DNA of 64,000 nt from Amycolatopsis solani (GTDB taxonomy: Bacteria > Actinomycetota > Actinomycetes > Mycobacteriales > Pseudonocardiaceae), in the NCBI RefSeq assembly GCF_033441515.1, contig NZ_JAWQJT010000004.1, positions 1 to 64,000 on the forward strand, written 5' to 3'. This document shows positions 61,272 to 64,000 of this stretch, one piece after another. The position numbers and the translations under genes were made by a program. Below the pieces are notes generated by a model. That model was not told the DNA's origin, ran no database searches, and saw only the letters and a program-made list of their open reading frames with translations. Position 1 is the first letter of the stretch. Each line of letters begins with the position of its first letter.

Positions 61272-62483
61272 ATGCGCACGCGTTCGACGAAGCGGTTCAT
61301 CGGCGTCACCAGGGTCGTCACGAGCCTGGGTTACTACCTCACGATCCCGTTGCTGGGCGTGGTCGCGCTCCGCGCGGGGGCGATGAGCCCGTTCGAGGTG
61401 GGCACCCTCGTGGCCGTGCACGCGGTCTTCCGGCGCTGCCTGGCCCTGCCCGTCGGGGTGATCTGCGACCGGCACGGGGCCGAGCGCGTGCTGGTGCTCG
61501 GCTTGCTGGCCGAGGCCGGCGGCTACGCGCTGCTGGCGTCCTCGATCACGTTCCCGGTCTGGCTGGCCGCCTTGGTCGTCGACGGGGCCGGCGGGGCCGC
61601 GTACAACTCCGCCGGCCGGGTCGTCCTCGCCCAGGTGTCGAGGGACGACGGCAGCAGCGCCCGTTCCTTCGCCGGCTTCTACGTCGCGACACAGCTCGGT
61701 GCGCTGATCGGGCCGCTGGCCGCCGGTGTCGTCAGCACCGGTGGCTCGCCTCGCCTGGTGCTCGTCCTGTCGGCGGTGGCCTACTCCGGCGCGGCGGCCG
61801 GGGCGCTCCTCCGGTACCGCACGGTCGACCGGACTCCGCCCACCCGCCGCCCGAACACCTTGTGGACCGCGTTCGCCGAACCACTGCGCGACAAGCTTTT
61901 CCTGGGACACTGCGCGCTGACGGTCCCGATGTGGTTCGGCGTCTCCCTGTTCGTCTCGGCGGTGCCGCTGGAGGCCGAACACCGCAGGCTGCAGTACTTC
62001 GACGTCGGGGTGATCAACTCGTTGAACGCCCTGGTGGTCGTCGCGCTCGGCCAGGTGGCGGGCCGGCTGACGGAAGGCTGGCCGATGTCCCGGCGGTGGG
62101 TCCTGCTGGGCGCCGGGTCGCTGGCGATGGCAGCCGGCTGCCTGCTCTGCTTGCCGATGGGCACGCCCTGGTTCTACGCCGGAATGCTGGTGGTCACGCT
62201 GGGCGAGCTCGCGCTGATCGTGGCGGCCGACGTCGTCGCGTCCGAGCTGGCTCCCGACGGCGCGACCGGCGTCTACTTGGGCTACATGACCATGTCCTGG
62301 GGCTTCGGCGCGGTAGTGGCGGGCCTGTTGTCCGGCCTGCTGCTGGACGGCTCGAGCACCGGCCGGACGTGGTTCTGGCCGCTGGGCGCGATGCTGCTGC
62401 TGGCCGGCGCGACGGGGCTCGTCACCGTCGGGCGCACGCGATCGCGGGCTCGATGCAGCACATCCGAGCGAGGAGGCCGGTAG
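61272..62483 (+). CDS. MFS transporter, probable product exporter
   Basis: A 403-residue membrane protein with about twelve helices. The loop motif is VICDRHGAERVLVLG after helix 2. GAAYNSAGRVVLAQVSR and GFYVATQLGALIGPLAAGVV follow in the middle of the first half. It resembles drug-efflux MFS proteins rather than the acid importers found elsewhere in the window. GGGAAGGGA precedes the ATG at 61272. Directly upstream of the SbnB-type gene, it likely exports, and gives resistance to, the product of this cluster. Confidence 0.8.
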   Translation: MRTRSTKRFIGVTRVVTSLGYYLTIPLLGVVALRAGAMSPFEVGTLVAVHAVFRRCLALPVGVICDRHGAERVLVLGLLAEAGGYALLASSITFPVWLAALVVDGAGGAAYNSAGRVVLAQVSRDDGSSARSFAGFYVATQLGALIGPLAAGVVSTGGSPRLVLVLSAVAYSGAAAGALLRYRTVDRTPPTRRPNTLWTAFAEPLRDKLFLGHCALTVPMWFGVSLFVSAVPLEAEHRRLQYFDVGVINSLNALVVVALGQVAGRLTEGWPMSRRWVLLGAGSLAMAAGCLLCLPMGTPWFYAGMLVVTLGELALIVAADVVASELAPDGATGVYLGYMTMSWGFGAVVAGLLSGLLLDGSSTGRTWFWPLGAMLLLAGATGLVTVGRTRSRARCSTSERGGR

Positions 62484-63485
62484 GTGTCTCAGTTCTTCGT
62501 CGTACCCGGTGCCGCGGCCGACAAGGTCCTGCGCACGTCCCGGGCCAGGGTCTCGGAGCTCGTGCGCGCCACGTACCTGCTGCACGAGGCAGGCGGCAGC
62601 GTCAACCCGGACAGCTGCTTCCTCCGCTTCCCGGAAAAGCCCGGCTCCAGGGTGATCGCGCTGCCCGGCTACCTCGGCGGCTGCGTGGACAAGATCGGCC
62701 TGAAGTGGATCGCCGGCTTCCCAGGCAACGTCTCCGCGGGCAAGCCGCGCGCGTCGGCCGTACTGCTGCTCAACGACTACGCGACCGGCTACCCGCTCGC
62801 CTGCCTCGAGGCCGCGGGCATCAGCGCCGCGCGCACCGCCGCCTCGGCGGCGCTGGCGGCCACGCTGATGAAGCCGGCCGCGCCCCGGACGGTCTCCTTC
62901 GTCGGGGCCGGCGTGATCGCCCGGACCATCGCCGGCTACCTCGTGACCGCGGTCCCGGAACTCGAAGAGGCGATCGTCCACGACCTCGTGGCGGAAAGCG
63001 GCGCGCATCTCGTCCGGTACGCGGAGGAGGAACATTCCCTGGCCGCCAGGTTCACCGGCGCACTCGACGAGGCACTGGACGCCGACATCGTCGTTTTCGC
63101 CACCACCGCCTCCACTCCGTATGTGACGGCGGCCCGGGAATTCCGGCCCGGACAACTGGTACTCAACATTTCGCTGCGAGACATCGCGCCGGAAGTCCTG
63201 CTGCGTTCGAACAACGTTCTCGACGACATCGACCACTGCCTCAAAGCCGGCACTTCACCCCATCTGGCGGAACGTCTTTCCGGTGGCCGGGAGTTCGTCG
63301 ACGGCACCATCGGCGGCGTGGTGCGCGGCGAAGTCGGGCTGGACCCCGGCAAAGCCACGATATTTTCCCCGTTCGGGCTCGGCGTACTCGACATAGCGGT
63401 CGGCGCGTTCGTGCTGGAGAGGGCCAGGGAAGCCGGCACGGCCATCGCGGTGGAGAACTTCATCGGCGAGGAGGCCCGCTGGTGA
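62484..63485 (+). CDS. sbnB: SbnB-type amino-acid dehydrogenase (2,3-diaminopropionate pathway)
   Basis: A 333-residue enzyme of the ornithine cyclodeaminase/mu-crystallin family in its SbnB form. The substrate part has CVDKIGLKWIAGFPGNVSAG, then LNDYATGYPLACLEAAGISA, and the NAD site is SFVGAGVIARTIAGYL; LNISLRDIAPEVLL follows. SbnB oxidises N-(1-amino-1-carboxyl-2-ethyl)-glutamate to 2,3-diaminopropionate and 2-oxoglutarate, after SbnA makes the substrate from O-phosphoserine and glutamate. An SbnA gene is not in the window. GTG at 62484 has AGGAGG ahead and follows the exporter stop directly. Confidence 0.85.
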   Translation: MSQFFVVPGAAADKVLRTSRARVSELVRATYLLHEAGGSVNPDSCFLRFPEKPGSRVIALPGYLGGCVDKIGLKWIAGFPGNVSAGKPRASAVLLLNDYATGYPLACLEAAGISAARTAASAALAATLMKPAAPRTVSFVGAGVIARTIAGYLVTAVPELEEAIVHDLVAESGAHLVRYAEEEHSLAARFTGALDEALDADIVVFATTASTPYVTAAREFRPGQLVLNISLRDIAPEVLLRSNNVLDDIDHCLKAGTSPHLAERLSGGREFVDGTIGGVVRGEVGLDPGKATIFSPFGLGVLDIAVGAFVLERAREAGTAIAVENFIGEEARW

Positions 63486-64000
63486 CCGCGTTCGCGCTGA
63501 TCGGCTGCGGACCGCGCGGGATGAACGTGCTCGAGCGATTCGTCTTCCACGCGCACCGGGACCCGCACCGGCGGCCGGTCGTCCTGCACGTCGTCGATCC
63601 CGGCCCGGCGGGCCCCGGCATCCACGCGGCGAGCCCGGACCACCACCTGCTCAACACGATCGCGTCCCAGCTGACCACGTTCGTCGACGAGGAGATGATC
63701 GAGAGCGGCGGCGTCCGGGGACCTTCGCTGTACGAATGGGCGCTGCGGCGCGGTGTCCGGGTCACCTCGAACACCGGTGAGGTGCGGGCGGTCCGGCCGG
63801 CCGACCACCTGCCGCGCAGGCTGCTCGGCGAGTACCTGGCCTGGGCGTTCGGCCGGCTGCTCGAGGTCTGCCCACCCTGGCTGGAGATCCGGCCGCACGC
63901 GGGCGCCGCGACCGCGGTGCACCCCCTGCCGGACGGACGCGAGCAGGTCGCGATCGAAGGCGGCACCACCGTCGACGTCGACGCGGTGCTGCTGTGCGTC
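63482..64000 (+). CDS. FAD/NAD(P)-binding protein, N-terminal part (runs off the window)
   Basis: The first 173 codons of a gene that continues beyond the window. The N-terminus FALIGCGPRGMNVLERFVFH is the dinucleotide-binding start typical of the FAD/NAD(P)-binding (NAD_binding_9) proteins; DPGPAGPGIHAASPDHHLLN and LLGEYLAWAFGRLLE agree with that family. Start GTG overlaps the SbnB stop (GTGA), so it is part of the same operon. Such proteins are of unknown reaction in natural-product clusters, possibly N-hydroxylation or oxidation. Confidence 0.75.
   Translation, partial: MTAFALIGCGPRGMNVLERFVFHAHRDPHRRPVVLHVVDPGPAGPGIHAASPDHHLLNTIASQLTTFVDEEMIESGGVRGPSLYEWALRRGVRVTSNTGEVRAVRPADHLPRRLLGEYLAWAFGRLLEVCPPWLEIRPHAGAATAVHPLPDGREQVAIEGGTTVDVDAVLLCV

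Noticed and set aside
58769..61321. Minus-strand frame of 850 codons spanning the PhyH gene and the ATP-grasp gene.
   Set aside because: It runs antisense through the ATP-grasp gene and in another frame through PhyH; neither part resembles a protein family.

Overview
The window is high-GC actinomycete DNA. Genes are densely packed and translationally coupled (ATGA/GTGA overlaps), with frequent GTG starts, many TetR/IclR/LysR regulators, a homologue of the mycobacterial mycothiol-dependent reductase Rv2466c, a Ser/Thr kinase and F420-type enzymes. A Pseudonocardiaceae member such as Amycolatopsis is my best guess; this is inference, because no rRNA, tRNA or replication gene is present. The first ~140 bases are homopolymer-rich and look like a poor-quality contig end.

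Layout. (A) 161-3798: dipeptidase, M20 amidohydrolase and MFS carrier in one operon. (B) 3799-9731: a five-gene acyl-CoA operon (acyl-CoA dehydrogenase, CitE-like lyase, CaiB-type CoA-transferase, MaoC hydratase, Zn-dehydrogenase) opposite a LysR gene, consistent with catabolism of a short branched dicarboxylate. (C) 9883-20410: EamA-like membrane protein, a hypothetical protein, an Rv2466c-like thioredoxin-fold protein lacking its second cysteine, a frameshifted phosphotransferase, a TrmB/LuxR regulator opposite a secreted subtilase with a seven-repeat propeller, a sulfite-oxidase-like/ferredoxin-reductase/zinc-ribbon trio, and a secreted protein. (D) 20411-21714: noncoding DNA and two gene remnants. 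(E) 21740-26538: an IclR-controlled operon with a dehydrogenase-RraA fusion, DctM-type permease, two-helix membrane protein and cyclase. The IclR gene and the fusion gene share an 18-bp operator-like sequence. (F) 26700-35414: TetR regulators, hydrolase, F420-type reductase, glycosyltransferase, and a large secreted protease whose active site looks sedolisin-like. (G) 35524-43726: an aromatic ring-hydroxylation/extradiol cleavage cluster under a LysR regulator. (H) 43732-51635: a two-component system, MFS carrier, muconolactone-isomerase-like protein, esterase, LigAB-type 4,5-dioxygenase, methylene-THF-reductase-like protein and, divergently, a LigM-type O-demethylase. Together they form a plausible tetrahydrofolate-dependent route for methoxylated lignin aromatics. 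(I) 51990-56757: a Ser/Thr kinase with a propeller, a glycosyltransferase, and a decayed IS1380-family transposase. (J) 56758-64000: ECF sigma factor, cation/proton antiporter, then a PhyH oxygenase, ATP-grasp ligase, MFS exporter, SbnB-type dehydrogenase and a truncated FAD/NAD(P)-binding protein. These last genes resemble the start of a diaminopropionate-peptide natural-product cluster, cut by the window edge.

The most interesting parts are the SbnB/ATP-grasp/PhyH cluster with a 16-bp inverted repeat in its divergent promoter, the LigM/LigAB block, the protease with a Glu-Asp-Asp-Ser pattern, and the IclR operon with the fusion enzyme. No tRNA, rRNA or CRISPR array was seen. All homology statements come from recognising sequence by eye; no database was searched.
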